From NCBI RefSeq assembly GCF_002806945.1, contig NZ_NIHC01000003.1, positions 1 through 64,000 of the forward strand: DNA of 64,000 nt, in the 5' to 3' direction. The stretch comes from Marinobacter salexigens (lineage in GTDB: Bacteria > Pseudomonadota > Gammaproteobacteria > Pseudomonadales > Oleiphilaceae). How positions within the stretch are numbered: position 1 is the first letter of the stretch; every line of letters starts with the position of its first letter. Below are positions 6,222-15,698 of the stretch, piece after piece. The translations under genes and the position numbers were made by a program. The notes under the pieces are model-generated. The model made no database searches and was not told the DNA's origin. It worked only from the letters and a program-made list of their open reading frames with translations.

Positions 6222-8990
6222 TTACTGACAGGCTTCGCAGTCGGGTTCGTCGATGCTGCACACTTGGGGCTGCGGTGCGGCTACCGGGGCAGCACTTTCA
6301 TTCACGCCAGTAGCACCGAGCGAGCGCAGGTAGTAGGTGGTTTTCAGGCCACGTTCCCACGCCAGTTGGTACAACTCGTCCAGCTTTTTACCGCTGGGTT
6401 CGGCCATGTACAGGTTCAAACTCTGGGCCTGATCCAGCCACTTCTGGCGGCGGGAGGCGGCTTCCACCAGCCAGCGCGCGTCGATTTCAAACGCGGTGGC
6501 GTAACGGGATTTCAGTTCGGTGGGTATGCGCTCAATTTGCTGCACGCTGCCGTCGTAGTATTTGAGGTCGTTCACCATCACGTTGTCCCACAGGCCGACC
6601 GCCTTGAGGTCGCGCACGAGGGATGGGTTCACCACGGTGAATTCGCCGGAGAGGTTCGATTTCACAAACAGGTTTTGGTATGCCGGCTCGATGGATTGCG
6701 ACACACCCACAATGTTGGAGATGGTGGCGGTGGGCGCAATGGCCATTACGTTGCTGTTGCGCATGCCATGCTTGGCGATAAGGTCGCGCACCGGCGCCCA
6801 GTCCAAACGGCTGTCGGTGTTCACGCTCAGGTCGCCTTCAAGGCGCGCGGCTTTCAACAGTTCGATGGAATCGATGGGCAGTATGCCCTGGCTCCACAGG
6901 GAACCTTCGTAGGTTTCATAAGCGCCCCGCTCGGCCGCCAGTTGGGCGGAGGCGCGAATGGCGAAGTAACTCAGCTGCTCCATGGCCACGTCGGCGAATT
7001 CCACTGCTTGCGGGCTGGTGTACGGCAGGCCCAGTGCGTACAGCGCATCCTGGAAGCCCATCAGGCCAAGTCCCACTGGGCGGTGCTTCAGGTTGGAGTT
7101 ACGCGCTTGTGGCACGGCGTAGAAGTTGATGTCGATCACGTTGTCGAGCATGCGCACAGCGGTGTTTACGGTGCGCTCAAGGCGCTGTACATCCAACTCG
7201 CCGTTGCTGATGTGAGCGGCCAGGTTCACCGAGCCCAGGTTACACACGGCGATTTCATCGGCGCTGGTGTTCAGGGTGATTTCGGTACACAAGTTAGAGC
7301 TGTGCACCACGCCCTTATGCTGCTGTGGCGAGCGCAGGTTGCAGGGGTCTTTGAAGGTGATCCACGGGTGGCCGGTTTCAAACAACACGGTCAGCATTTT
7401 GCGCCACAGCTGTTTGGCCGGGATGGTTTTGAACAGCTCGATTTTGCCTTCCGCGGCCAGAGCTTCGTAATGCTCGTAACGCTCGCGGAATTCGTTGCCG
7501 TACAGGTCGTGCAGGTCCGGCACGTCGCTGGGGCTGAACAGGGTCCAGTCGCGGTCCTGGCGCATGCGTTCAATCAGCAGGTCCGGCACCCAGTTGGCGG
7601 TGTTCATGTCGTGGGTGCGGCGGCGTTCGTCACCGGTGTTTTTCCGCAGTTCCAGAAACTCTTCGATGTCCAGGTGCCAGCTTTCCAGATAAGCACACAC
7701 GGCGCCTTTGCGCTTGCCGCCTTGGTTTACCGCTACGGCGGTGTCGTTCACCACTTTCAGGAACGGAACCACACCTTGGCTTTGGCCGTTGGTGCCTTTG
7801 ATGCGGGAACCCAGCGCGCGCACGGGCGTCCAGTCGTTGCCCAGACCGCCAGCCCATTTCGAGAGCATGGCGTTGTCGCGAATGGCGCCGTAGATGTCTT
7901 CAAGGTCGTCGCCTACGGTGGTGAGGTAGCAAGACGACAGCTGGGAGTGGCGGGTGCCGCTGTTGAACAGCGTGGGCGTGGAGGCCATGTAGTCGAACGA
8001 CGACAACAGGTTATAAAACTCGATGGCACGGCTGTTGGGGTCGTCTTCACGCAGGGCCAAGCCCATGGCGGCGCGCATGAAGAATACCTGCGGCAGCTCC
8101 AGGCGCTCGCCTTTCCAGTGCAGGAAGTAACGGTCGTACAGGGTTTGCAGGCCGAGAAAGCCAAACTTCTGGTCGCGTTCAGGTTTGATTGCCGCGCCCA
8201 ACCGCTCGAGATCAAATGCGGCCATGGCTTCATCCAGCAGTTCGTAACGAATACCGGCATGGATAAAGGCGGTCAGGGCCTGTGGATAAATGTCCGCAAG
8301 GCTCAGGCTGGCATCGAGGTTCAGAGCGGTCACGCTTTCAAGGCGCAGTTGCTCCAGCAGCAAGCGAGCAGTCACGGCGCTGTAGTCTGGCTCGCGCTCG
8401 ATACGGCCGCGAGCGGTCATGATCAGGGCGCTCAGTACTTCGGCTTCATCGATGCCGTTGTAGAGGTTGCGAATGGCGTCTTCCACCAGGGATTCGGCTT
8501 CTATGCCATCCAGCCCTAGCGCGGCCTTTTCGACCTGTTGCTTCATCAGGCCCAAGTCCAGCGGCGCAGTTCGGCCATTGGCCTGCCTTACGGTGAGCGT
8601 TGGGTGAGCTTCTACCGGTTCGTGCAGGGCGCGTTCGCGGGCGTGTTCTTCGCGGTAGAGCACATAGGCACGGGCAACTTTCTGCTCTTCCGCACGCATC
8701 AGGGCCAGTTCTACCTGGTCTTGTATGTCTTCGATGTGTACCCGGCCACCGGCTTTCAATCGGCGGCTGATGGCCTGCACCACTTGCTCGGTTACCCGGT
8801 GTACAGCGTCGTTTATGCGAGCAGAGCCTGCAGCTTCGTCGCCTTCAACGGCAAGAAAAGCCTTGGTTACGGCTACGCTGATTTTGGATGGGGTAAAGCT
8901 GACCAGATTGCCGTTGCGCTTGATAACTTGCAGGGCTTCTGTGGCGGATGGTGATGAGAGTTGGGGCTCGGCCAGAGCGGTCGCAGACAT
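6222..8990 (-). CDS. nrdA: Class Ia ribonucleoside-diphosphate reductase, alpha subunit
   Basis: A 922-residue NrdA. Two ATP-cone domains are visible at the N-terminus (about residues 19-110, QVIKRNGNLVSF; and 127-225, LTVRQANGRTAPLD), so dATP-type overall activity control is likely. The catalytic ten-stranded barrel follows, with LSSCYLTT, the thiyl-radical motif SSNLCTEI (Asn-Cys-Glu) and AVCNLGSVNLA. The C-terminal CEACQ supplies the shuttle cysteine pair. I chose ATG 8990 because AGGAG lies 8 bp upstream; an in-frame ATG at 9044 would add 18 residues without a ribosome site. The gene is preceded by a long leader carrying a cobalamin riboswitch and followed 28 bp later by nrdB. Confidence 0.95.
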   Translation of the reverse strand: MSATALAEPQLSSPSATEALQVIKRNGNLVSFTPSKISVAVTKAFLAVEGDEAAGSARINDAVHRVTEQVVQAISRRLKAGGRVHIEDIQDQVELALMRAEEQKVARAYVLYREEHARERALHEPVEAHPTLTVRQANGRTAPLDLGLMKQQVEKAALGLDGIEAESLVEDAIRNLYNGIDEAEVLSALIMTARGRIEREPDYSAVTARLLLEQLRLESVTALNLDASLSLADIYPQALTAFIHAGIRYELLDEAMAAFDLERLGAAIKPERDQKFGFLGLQTLYDRYFLHWKGERLELPQVFFMRAAMGLALREDDPNSRAIEFYNLLSSFDYMASTPTLFNSGTRHSQLSSCYLTTVGDDLEDIYGAIRDNAMLSKWAGGLGNDWTPVRALGSRIKGTNGQSQGVVPFLKVVNDTAVAVNQGGKRKGAVCAYLESWHLDIEEFLELRKNTGDERRRTHDMNTANWVPDLLIERMRQDRDWTLFSPSDVPDLHDLYGNEFRERYEHYEALAAEGKIELFKTIPAKQLWRKMLTVLFETGHPWITFKDPCNLRSPQQHKGVVHSSNLCTEITLNTSADEIAVCNLGSVNLAAHISNGELDVQRLERTVNTAVRMLDNVIDINFYAVPQARNSNLKHRPVGLGLMGFQDALYALGLPYTSPQAVEFADVAMEQLSYFAIRASAQLAAERGAYETYEGSLWSQGILPIDSIELLKAARLEGDLSVNTDSRLDWAPVRDLIAKHGMRNSNVMAIAPTATISNIVGVSQSIEPAYQNLFVKSNLSGEFTVVNPSLVRDLKAVGLWDNVMVNDLKYYDGSVQQIERIPTELKSRYATAFEIDARWLVEAASRRQKWLDQAQSLNLYMAEPSGKKLDELYQLAWERGLKTTYYLRSLGATGVNESAAPVAAPQPQVCSIDEPDCEACQ

Positions 8991-9144
8991 GCGGTGTTCT
9001 CCTGAATACGCGTGAATTCCATAACCTTCGCGTACGCAGGACAAACGTCGGCATCAGCCTTTAATCGCTGCAATCATGCCTTGTTCGTTGCTGCTCACCT
9101 TATGGTGCCAAATGCAGGCGCCTGAGTCGCGAAGGTGCAGTGTG

Positions 9145-9312
9145 TATTCCCTGGCTTGTCTTCGGACTCAGGGGCATGAACCTTTCGGCTCTGCCTTGCG
9201 TGGCGACTTCCCGGCTTGCGCCAGTGTCTTTATGCCACGCTCGTTCCCCAATACCGCTGCGCGTCAGTTCCGGATTCTCACCGGATTCCTGAATACCATA
9301 TTTGGTATCCAA
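9145..9312 (-). ncRNA. Cobalamin (B12) riboswitch in the nrdAB leader
   Basis: On the minus strand the leader contains the B12-box pattern CCGGTGAGAATCCGGAACTG (from about 9285 to 9266), then GACACTGGCGCAAGCCGGGAA and, near the 3' side, GAGTCCGAAGACAAGCCAGG (about 9171-9152). This is the order of conserved blocks in cobalamin riboswitches. A 6-bp stem ATACCA/TGGTAT (9293-9308) flanks the box. Between the aptamer and nrdA (about 9095-9136), CACCTT and CACCATAAGGTG segments can form mutually exclusive hairpins, a possible expression platform. Binding of adenosylcobalamin should lower nrdAB expression. Regulation of B12-independent NrdAB by B12 riboswitches is established in some bacteria with a class II NrdJ. 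Confidence 0.88.
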
Positions 9313-9328
9313 CCAAGGATGTGGGCAC

Positions 9329-9355
9329 TATATACGGGAAAAACAGGAGAGACAA
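9329..9355 (-). promoter_or_regulatory. Candidate nrdAB promoter
   Basis: On the minus strand TTGTCT (9355-9350) and TATATA (9334-9329) are spaced by 15 bp, just upstream of the riboswitch. The -10 region lies in CACTATATA (plus strand 9326-9334), which also resembles half of an NrdR box. Spacing is short, so the call is tentative. Confidence 0.35.
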
Positions 9356-9413
9356 GGCACCTTTCCCTAATCTGCCGGTCTATCACAAACACACAGAAAA
9401 GTGGGAAAATTTC

Positions 9414-10151
9414 ATGTTTATCGCCAACCGCTCTTATAGCTCACTGGTTTGCATTCTGGCCTCTCTGGCTTCTCCACACCTGCTGGCGCAGGAGCCATTT
9501 CTTTCCCCTTTCTCAAAAATGGAATCGCTATCCGATGGCTGGGAACCGCTGGAATTCCCCAAGATAAAGCAGCACTCACGTTATGAACTTGTTACGGAGG
9601 ACGGCGCCCAGGTAGTTAAAGCTGAAACAGACGGCGGCGCTTCCGGCCTGATTACCCGGCTGGATATAGAACCTGAAATCGCACCGCTGCTGAACTGGCG
9701 CTGGAAGGTGTCCAATGTGTTTGAAAAGGGCGATGCCCGGGCAAAATCCGGCGATGATTACCCTGCCCGGATCTACGTCGCCTTTGAATTCGAGCCGGGA
9801 AAGGCGGGCTTTTTTGAACGGGCGAAGCGCAAAACTGTGGAATTGCTGTTTGGCGAGGAACTGCCGGGCAATGCCCTGAATTACATCTGGGCAAACACCC
9901 TCCAGGAGGGTGAATTCGTAGCCAACCCCTACACAGACAAAACCGTAATGATTGCGGTCAGTTCTGGTAAGGAAAAGGTCGGAGAATGGGTGAGTATTGA
10001 GCGGGATATTGTGGCGGACTATCACCAAGCATTCGGGGAAAACCCACCACCAATCCGGGGTATAGCAATTATGTCGGATTCAGACAATACCGATGGGCAG
10101 GCGACGGCCTGGTATGGCGATATTACCCTGACCAAAGCCAAACAGGATTAG
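9414..10151 (+). CDS. DUF3047 family exported protein
   Basis: A 245-residue protein that I place in the DUF3047 family by the patterns LNWRWKV near residue 97 and the closing YGDITL block, with the intervening DDYPARIYVAFEF and NALNYIWAN. No biochemical role is established to my knowledge. A Sec signal peptide covers about residues 1-26 (LASPHLLAQ before the mature start). ATG 9414 was chosen because the signal peptide then starts properly; a longer reading frame runs back to 9216 but lies in the riboswitch on the other strand. The ribosome site (GGGAAAA) is weak. It is transcribed divergently from nrdAB and converges on the solute-binding gene 9 bp away. Confidence 0.75.
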   Translation: MFIANRSYSSLVCILASLASPHLLAQEPFLSPFSKMESLSDGWEPLEFPKIKQHSRYELVTEDGAQVVKAETDGGASGLITRLDIEPEIAPLLNWRWKVSNVFEKGDARAKSGDDYPARIYVAFEFEPGKAGFFERAKRKTVELLFGEELPGNALNYIWANTLQEGEFVANPYTDKTVMIAVSSGKEKVGEWVSIERDIVADYHQAFGENPPPIRGIAIMSDSDNTDGQATAWYGDITLTKAKQD

Positions 10152-10160
10152 AACGCGGAT

Positions 10161-11030
10161 CTAACGATACTCTTCGGGAAACCCGGGGATAACATAGCCC
10201 GCCTTGAAAGGATGAACGGGTGGAGCCTCACCTCGATCAACAAGCCGCAAATAGGCATCATCAAGTTTTTCCCGGAGCAGTGCCGCCTTGGGGTTTGCCA
10301 GGGAATACAGCCAGGCGGAATAGCGTGATCTCACCTCAGAACCGCGAATTGAGCTATCTGAGGGTTTAATCAGCATTTCCTCCACCGTTTCGCGGTAATC
10401 CAGTACAAAATCACCACGCTTTAGCTTGAGCATCTCCATCGCCGCCCGGCTGTTCGGAGCTTCCGTAACCTGAATGTGATCGGAACGCTCAAGCCATGAC
10501 AGCAGCCCACCATAGGTGTACCCCGCAATCACGATAACGGTTTTGCCTTCAAGTTGTTCAAAATGAGTCAGCGGCTCTGAACCCGCCAGGTACCAGGCAT
10601 TGAGCCGTGTTGGATACACGTTCACCCAACTCTCCATTACCTCATTCGCAAGACTGGGGGTATTGGAGAGGCCGGGAAACAGATCAACCGTGCCGTTTTT
10701 CAGATAAAGATAAATCCGGCTTACAGGCAAGTAGATAAACTCAGCCTCGTAGCCGGCTTCCTCCACAACTCTTCGAGTGAGGTCAACAAAAAAACCTGCC
10801 GGCTCACCCTGCTCATTCTGGTACTCCACGGGAGGAAAGTCAGCGTAGGCGATGCGAAGTCTGTTTCCGCCGGGATCAGCCAGAACAGGATGCGCCAGTC
10901 CGGCAACCGCCAGGAATGCGAGCATAACCAGTGCCCGCACTGACGTCCGACAAAACAAAGCCGGGACCCTGTACACATTCCAGACTCTACGCATAGTAAC
11001 AATACGCTTACGGAGCTGATTGGAAACCAT
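10161..11030 (-). CDS. Periplasmic solute-binding protein (SBP_bac_3-like)
   Basis: A 289-residue protein with an internal hydrophobic export segment (LVMLAFLAVAGLAHPVLA, about residues 35-52) followed by a bilobal binding domain of the amino-acid-type family: LRIAYADFPPVEY, GFFVDLTRRVVEEAG, the second-lobe hinge GKTVIVIAGYTYGG, and DFVLDYRETVEEML. Such proteins capture polar small molecules for ABC uptake or sense them; no ABC permease genes are adjacent. ATG 11030 overlaps the nhaB stop as TGATG, so the two are cotranscribed. The N-terminal extension before the hydrophobic segment is long, so the true start may be downstream at about 10991. Confidence 0.75.
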   Translation of the reverse strand: MVSNQLRKRIVTMRRVWNVYRVPALFCRTSVRALVMLAFLAVAGLAHPVLADPGGNRLRIAYADFPPVEYQNEQGEPAGFFVDLTRRVVEEAGYEAEFIYLPVSRIYLYLKNGTVDLFPGLSNTPSLANEVMESWVNVYPTRLNAWYLAGSEPLTHFEQLEGKTVIVIAGYTYGGLLSWLERSDHIQVTEAPNSRAAMEMLKLKRGDFVLDYRETVEEMLIKPSDSSIRGSEVRSRYSAWLYSLANPKAALLREKLDDAYLRLVDRGEAPPVHPFKAGYVIPGFPEEYR

Positions 11031-12535
11031 CAAATATGGTACATAACCATATACAGGCCAACACCCCCCATCACAACCGTGTAGGGGAATGCCATAACCA
11101 CCATTCGACCATAGGACAGTCGAACCAATGGCGCAATGGCTGAAGTCAGCAAGAACAGGAAAGCCGCCTGACCATTCGGGGTCGCAACGCTTGGGAGGTT
11201 GGTACCTGTGTTGATGGCAACGGCAAGGCTTTGGAAGTGCTCGTAGCTGATACTGCCGGCATCCAGTGCCTGTTTGATCTCACTGATATAAACCGTTGCC
11301 ACAAAAACGTTATCGCTGATCATGGAAAGCAGGCCGTTAGCGAGAAAGAACATGCCCGGCTGTTGCCCTTCGGGTAGTGACAACACATAGTCGATCACCG
11401 GTTTGAACAAGTGCTGTTCATGGATAACCGCCACCACGGCAAAGAAAACAACCAACAGCGAGGTGAACGGCAATGACTCCTGAAAGGCTTTCCCTATCTG
11501 GTGTTCACTGGTCACACCGGTAAATGAGGTGATCAGGATAATTACAAGCAAACCGATCAGGCCCACTTCCGCCAAGTGCAGTGCCAGACCCAGCACCAGA
11601 ATAACCGCTGCAGCCGCTTGCACCCAGAGTGCCGCCTGATCTGCCTTGGTGCGCTTGGCCCGCTCGTTATCAGCAAACTCTTCCAACACCCGCCGTACCG
11701 GCTTGGGTAGGCGACCGCCGTAGCCAAACCAGCGCATCTTTTCCAGCACCCAGCAGGTTACCAATCCTGCTACCAGCACCGGCACACTGACCGGCGCCAT
11801 GTGCAAGAAAAACCCGATAAAGTCCCAACCCACCACCTTGGCAATCAGCAGGTTTTGGGGTTCACCAACCATGGTTGCAACGCCACCCAGGGCTGTCCCT
11901 ATGGCGCCGTGCATCAGCAGACTGCGCAAAAACGCCCGAAAATTTTCCAGGTCTTTCCGGTGAAGTTCGATAACCTCGTCATCACTGTCGGAATTATGAT
12001 CACTGCTCTGATACCCCTTACCGGAGGCCACTTTGTGGTAAACGGAAAAGAAACCGACGGTCACGCTGATAATAACGGCAGTCACCGTAAGCGCATCCAG
12101 AAAGGCAGAAAGTACCGCTGAGGTTGCACAGAACAGAAGCGAGAGAGCCGATTTGGAACGCACCCCAACCAGAATCTGGGTAAACGCCACCAACAGCAGA
12201 TCCTGCATGAAGTAAATGCCGGCCACCATGAACATCAGCAGCAGAATGACCGGGAAGTTGGTCAACACTTCCAGATACACAGCATCGGTCGTAGTAAGAC
12301 CAATCAACAATGCCTCTATCGCCAACAAACCACCGGGTAATAGTGGGTAGCATTTCAGCGCCATGGCGAGGGTGAAAATGAACTCGGCGATGAGCAACCA
12401 GCCGGCTGTAACCGGCCCCAGCAGGTACAAAACAATTGGGTTAATGAGCAAAAACAGCAGAATAATCTGCTTGTACCAAACGGGAGCCTTGCCAAGAAAG
12501 TTGCTGGAAAATGCGGAAAACACGGTTGTGGGCAT
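11030..12535 (-). CDS. nhaB: Na+/H+ antiporter NhaB
   Basis: A 501-residue inner-membrane protein with about 12 hydrophobic segments. The N-terminal [21 protein letters not shown] and the segments [33 protein letters not shown] and [20 protein letters not shown] match NhaB, which exchanges cytoplasmic Na+ for external H+ and supports growth in saline, alkaline medium. Length is near the family norm (about 500-515). ATG 12535 begins the conserved N-terminus. It is followed without a gap by the solute-binding protein gene. A Na+/H+ antiporter suits a marine host. Confidence 0.93.
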   Translation of the reverse strand: MPTTVFSAFSSNFLGKAPVWYKQIILLFLLINPIVLYLLGPVTAGWLLIAEFIFTLAMALKCYPLLPGGLLAIEALLIGLTTTDAVYLEVLTNFPVILLLMFMVAGIYFMQDLLLVAFTQILVGVRSKSALSLLFCATSAVLSAFLDALTVTAVIISVTVGFFSVYHKVASGKGYQSSDHNSDSDDEVIELHRKDLENFRAFLRSLLMHGAIGTALGGVATMVGEPQNLLIAKVVGWDFIGFFLHMAPVSVPVLVAGLVTCWVLEKMRWFGYGGRLPKPVRRVLEEFADNERAKRTKADQAALWVQAAAAVILVLGLALHLAEVGLIGLLVIILITSFTGVTSEHQIGKAFQESLPFTSLLVVFFAVVAVIHEQHLFKPVIDYVLSLPEGQQPGMFFLANGLLSMISDNVFVATVYISEIKQALDAGSISYEHFQSLAVAINTGTNLPSVATPNGQAAFLFLLTSAIAPLVRLSYGRMVVMAFPYTVVMGGVGLYMVMYHI

Positions 12536-12655
12536 TACGGAATTCTTCTGGTTTAGCGAGCGATAACAGTTATGGCGTCATGCCTTTAACTTCCTTGACA
12601 TTTCTGCGCCGATTAATGTTACAAAGATACAGGATAGTCCTGTTCTTTAGTACTG

Positions 12656-13642
12656 TCAGCTAGGCGCCCTACCTCTCATCAAACGGGGCATAAACTGGAA
12701 AACTGCGCGGAACGCCCGATGTTCTTTGACTGCAGCCGCGCTTCCTCTGGCCACCAGTCTTACTCGCTCTCTCGGTAAACACTGAGCCAGTCGCGAGGCT
12801 GACAGGGGCGTTAGTGAGCCTAGCCGCGGATAACCGCCAATGGTCTGGCGATCATTCAGCAATACAATTGGCTGACCATCCGGCGGCACTTGCACGCCGC
12901 CGAGGTTAATTCCCTCTGAAACCAGTGTGCTGATACTGCTTCTCAGCCTCGGCCCGGTAAGACGCACCCCCATACGATCGGCACGGTCATCCACTTGCCA
13001 CCAGGCATTGAATGCATCAAACAGGCTACGGCCGCTAAAAGATGCAATCTGTGCACCTGGAAGCAAATGCAGAAAAGCCGGTTGACTGAAATCCGGCACG
13101 ATCTCTTCCGGGGCTTGTCCAGATATCTGGCCACTGGCAGGCTCCGGGCAGAACACAGAAAGCTCATCACCCGGTGCCAGTTTCATTCCATCCCCCCTGA
13201 ACCCGCCCAGTTGTTCACGGGTTACGCAGGCCACACTCCCCAGCACCGGTTCCGCCGCAAATCCACCACATACTGCCAGGTAAGCTCTAAGCCCGCTCAC
13301 AGGTGCTGAAAACCTCAGGATTTCGCCTTCTTTCCAGGTTATTCGCTGCCAAAGGGGAACAGGGTTATGCTCGATGGTTACGGCCAGGTCGGCACCTGTA
13401 ATGGCTATATCGAGATCTTTCACCGCAACCAGTTGCAGGCCACCGAAGGTAACCTCCAGATTGGCTGTACCCCAGGGATTTCCGGTGAGGTGGTTAGCCC
13501 ATGCCCAGGAGTAGAGATCGGCCGGGCCGCCCTGAGTCACACCCAGGTGGCGTGCACCAAACCTGCCGCTGTCTTGAAGGAGAGCAAGGGGCCCGGCGCG
13601 CATTACCCGGATTCCCGGCTCCGGATTTGCCCGCAGCCTCAC
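12656..13642 (-). CDS. pxpC: 5-oxoprolinase subunit C-like (PxpC / carboxyltransferase subdomain A)
   Basis: A 328-residue member of the KipA/PxpC (urea amidolyase-related, AHS2) family. GIRVMRAGPLALLQDSGRFG at the N-terminus and GIQL-type blocks such as RMGVRLTGP and SEGINLGGVQVPPDGQPIVLL are characteristic. In E. coli PxpA, PxpB and PxpC together hydrolyse 5-oxoproline using ATP; PxpA is missing here. The start is GTG 13642, overlapping the pxpB stop as GTGA. It is the last gene of a BCCT-amidase-pxpB-pxpC operon. The true substrate may be a cyclic or N-acyl amide other than 5-oxoproline, which is inference. Confidence 0.85.
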   Translation of the reverse strand: MRLRANPEPGIRVMRAGPLALLQDSGRFGARHLGVTQGGPADLYSWAWANHLTGNPWGTANLEVTFGGLQLVAVKDLDIAITGADLAVTIEHNPVPLWQRITWKEGEILRFSAPVSGLRAYLAVCGGFAAEPVLGSVACVTREQLGGFRGDGMKLAPGDELSVFCPEPASGQISGQAPEEIVPDFSQPAFLHLLPGAQIASFSGRSLFDAFNAWWQVDDRADRMGVRLTGPRLRSSISTLVSEGINLGGVQVPPDGQPIVLLNDRQTIGGYPRLGSLTPLSASRLAQCLPRERVRLVARGSAAAVKEHRAFRAVFQFMPRLMRGRAPS

Positions 13643-14352
13643 GTTACAGACCCCATGGGTTGTGTGTTCCCGCCTTCGCGCTCAAAGGTTTCGCGACTTA
13701 CGGAAACAAAACGTACCCGATCGCCAACCCGCAACAGGCTGAATCCTTCGCGCTTGCGATCAAATAAACGGGCACTGGTTCGGCCCAGAAGGTTCCAACC
13801 ACCGGGGGTTTCTGTCGGGTAAGCTGCTGTTTGCCGGCCAGCCAAAGCCACACTGCCAACGGGTACTCGCTGGCGCGGCGTCTCCAACCGGGGGCACTCA
13901 AGGTGAGGATCGACTAGCCCCATGAAAGCAAAACCGGGTGCAAAACCCAACGCAAAAACCCGATAGGTGCGCTGGCTGTGGGCTTCAATCACCTCGCTAA
14001 CCGCCAAACCAGCATGCTCTGCCACCCGCGGCAACTCCGGGCCTACGCTGATGTCGTACCAGGTGGGTAGTTCGTGGGATTGTCCGTCTTGAACAGCATC
14101 CTCCGGCTGCAGATCAGCCAGAATCTGGCAGATCATGGCTCGGCTCTGTGATGGCGACAACGCAAGCGGATCAAAAACAACAAGAAGTGTGGTGTAGGAA
14201 GGCACCAGATCAATCAGTGCATCACCAAAAATCTGCTCGCACCGCTGTGACAAGGCAGACAGCCAGGGCAGATTGCGCTCGTTGATATCTTCAAACAACC
14301 TCACAATCCAACCATCCAGCCCGGCAGATTCAAGCACTGGCTTGCAACTCAC
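13639..14352 (-). CDS. pxpB: 5-oxoprolinase subunit B-like (PxpB / KipI family)
   Basis: A 237-residue AHS1/KipI-family protein with the usual blocks: VPSYTTLLVVFDP, YDISVGPELPRVAEHAGLAVSEVI, FALGFAPGFAFMGLVD, RVPVGSVALAGRQTAAYPTETPGGWNLLGRT. It pairs with PxpC (the next gene, GTGA overlap) as the carboxyltransferase-like part of an ATP-dependent amide hydrolase; in Bacillus the pair also affects a sensor kinase. GTG 14352 overlaps the stop of the amidase gene in the same way. No PxpA (LamB/YcsF) gene is found nearby, so the partner may be the amidase or a distant PxpA. Confidence 0.87.
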   Translation of the reverse strand: MSCKPVLESAGLDGWIVRLFEDINERNLPWLSALSQRCEQIFGDALIDLVPSYTTLLVVFDPLALSPSQSRAMICQILADLQPEDAVQDGQSHELPTWYDISVGPELPRVAEHAGLAVSEVIEAHSQRTYRVFALGFAPGFAFMGLVDPHLECPRLETPRQRVPVGSVALAGRQTAAYPTETPGGWNLLGRTSARLFDRKREGFSLLRVGDRVRFVSVSRETFEREGGNTQPMGSVT

Positions 14353-15698
14353 TGCTTCAGAGCCTTTTCCATCGCTTGTGCAATGCCAAGCACAGTGCTA
14401 TCGGTGCCATGCCGACCAACCAGCATCAAGCCGCTGGGCAGATCACCGTCTTGCTGGTTCGGCAGTGTGATTGCGCACAAATCGAGCAAGTTCGCTACGG
14501 TGGGGTTGCGCAGAACCAGTAGATTCAGGCGCAAATAATCCACATCACTTTCAAACTCCGTAAGCAGAGGGGGCGCAATAGCCACAGTGGGCGCAAGAAG
14601 CCCGTCATAGGCACTGAGCCAATGGTCTGCCTGCTTCTTCCGTGTGGCCCTGCGCTGTAACAAATCAAGGTAATCCGCGGCGCTTATGCCGGCGCCCCGC
14701 TGCATACGCTCGCGCACTCGCGGGTCGTATTCCTCGCCTCGCTGCTGCAGCCATTGCCGGTGAACATGATAACTTTCAGCCGCTGCAAGACCACCACTCT
14801 CCATCAGTTCCGGCAATGCATCCAACACCGGAACTCGTGCCTCCACAATCTGAGCACCACTATCACGCAACTTGCGGAGGCTGCCGGCAAACGCCTCGGC
14901 GACGCCCGGCGACACATCATCCAGCATGTGATTCGCGGGCACCACGAAGCGACGCCCACGCAAATCTGCCGGAGCACTCTTTTTCCAGCGCTCGCCAGCC
15001 ATAACAGCATCCAGGCGTGCGCAACACTCAACGGTATGGGCAATGGGGCCTATGGAGTCCAGGCTTCGGGACAAGGGGAATACACCGTCACGGGGGATGC
15101 GTTTTTGAGTGGGTTTGAAGCCCACCAGGCCGCAAAAAGCCGCGGGAATGCGTACCGAGCCACCGGTATCACTGCCAATGGCTGCTGAGGCCATGCCAAA
15201 GGCGACTGCGGCTGCGGCTCCGGAGGACGAACCTCCCGAAATCCGCCCCGGTGCAAGCGGGTTGGCGGGGGTGCCGTAGTGGGGGTTAAGCCCGAGCCCG
15301 GAGTAGGCGAACTCGGTCATATTGGTGTGGCCGGTGATGACGGCCCCGGCCCGGCGCAGACGCGAGACAATCAGCGCATCGCTTTGCGCTTTCTGGCTCC
15401 ACCATTTGGAGCCAGAATGGGTCACTTCACCGGCAACATCAAACAGCACTTTTAGTGCAATGGGCAGGCCCGCAAGCTCTCCCGGAGGAACACCTCCCTG
15501 TTGAAGAACATCTATGGCAGCAGCTTCAGCCCTGGCTGTGTGATCAAAGCGGGCTGTGTAGACCTGATTGGCGGGGTCGTCGTAACGCTCAATATTGCTC
15601 AGGCAGGTTTCAAGGAGTTGGCTGGCACTCCATTTGTTCCGCTGCAACCCGGCCAACAGAGATGACAAGGCTATCTCTGTCATTTTCAAGGACTTCAC
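14349..15698 (-). CDS. Amidase-signature hydrolase
   Basis: A 449-residue amidase-signature enzyme. The Ser-cisSer-Lys triad can be seen: Lys83 in PIALKVLFDVAG, a GGSSSG motif at 155-160 and the nucleophile Ser181 in DTGGSVRIPAAFCG. Related enzymes include allophanate hydrolase (AtzF), GatA and many aryl or acyl amidases; I cannot assign a substrate. No GatB or GatC is adjacent, which argues against a tRNA amidotransferase. GTG 15698 overlaps the BCCT stop as GTGA; an ATG six codons in (15683) is an alternative. The operon setting suggests that it cleaves an amide brought in by the BCCT carrier or formed by PxpBC. Confidence 0.85.
   Translation of the reverse strand: MKSLKMTEIALSSLLAGLQRNKWSASQLLETCLSNIERYDDPANQVYTARFDHTARAEAAAIDVLQQGGVPPGELAGLPIALKVLFDVAGEVTHSGSKWWSQKAQSDALIVSRLRRAGAVITGHTNMTEFAYSGLGLNPHYGTPANPLAPGRISGGSSSGAAAAVAFGMASAAIGSDTGGSVRIPAAFCGLVGFKPTQKRIPRDGVFPLSRSLDSIGPIAHTVECCARLDAVMAGERWKKSAPADLRGRRFVVPANHMLDDVSPGVAEAFAGSLRKLRDSGAQIVEARVPVLDALPELMESGGLAAAESYHVHRQWLQQRGEEYDPRVRERMQRGAGISAADYLDLLQRRATRKKQADHWLSAYDGLLAPTVAIAPPLLTEFESDVDYLRLNLLVLRNPTVANLLDLCAITLPNQQDGDLPSGLMLVGRHGTDSTVLGIAQAMEKALKQ

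Noticed and set aside
6264..8519. A 751-codon open frame on the plus strand opposite nrdA
   Set aside because: It is the shadow of nrdA, whose strong third-position G/C bias removes stops from the antisense frame. The product has no recognisable motif, and it covers all NrdA active-site codons.
9376..9384. CCGGTCTAT as a seventh NemR-like operator before the DUF3047 gene
   Set aside because: Only one half-site matches; the other arm (TAATC) has two mismatches out of five, and the gene has no link to the island.
9216..9413. N-terminal extension of the DUF3047 protein
   Set aside because: The 66 extra codons overlap the riboswitch on the other strand and would hide the signal peptide.
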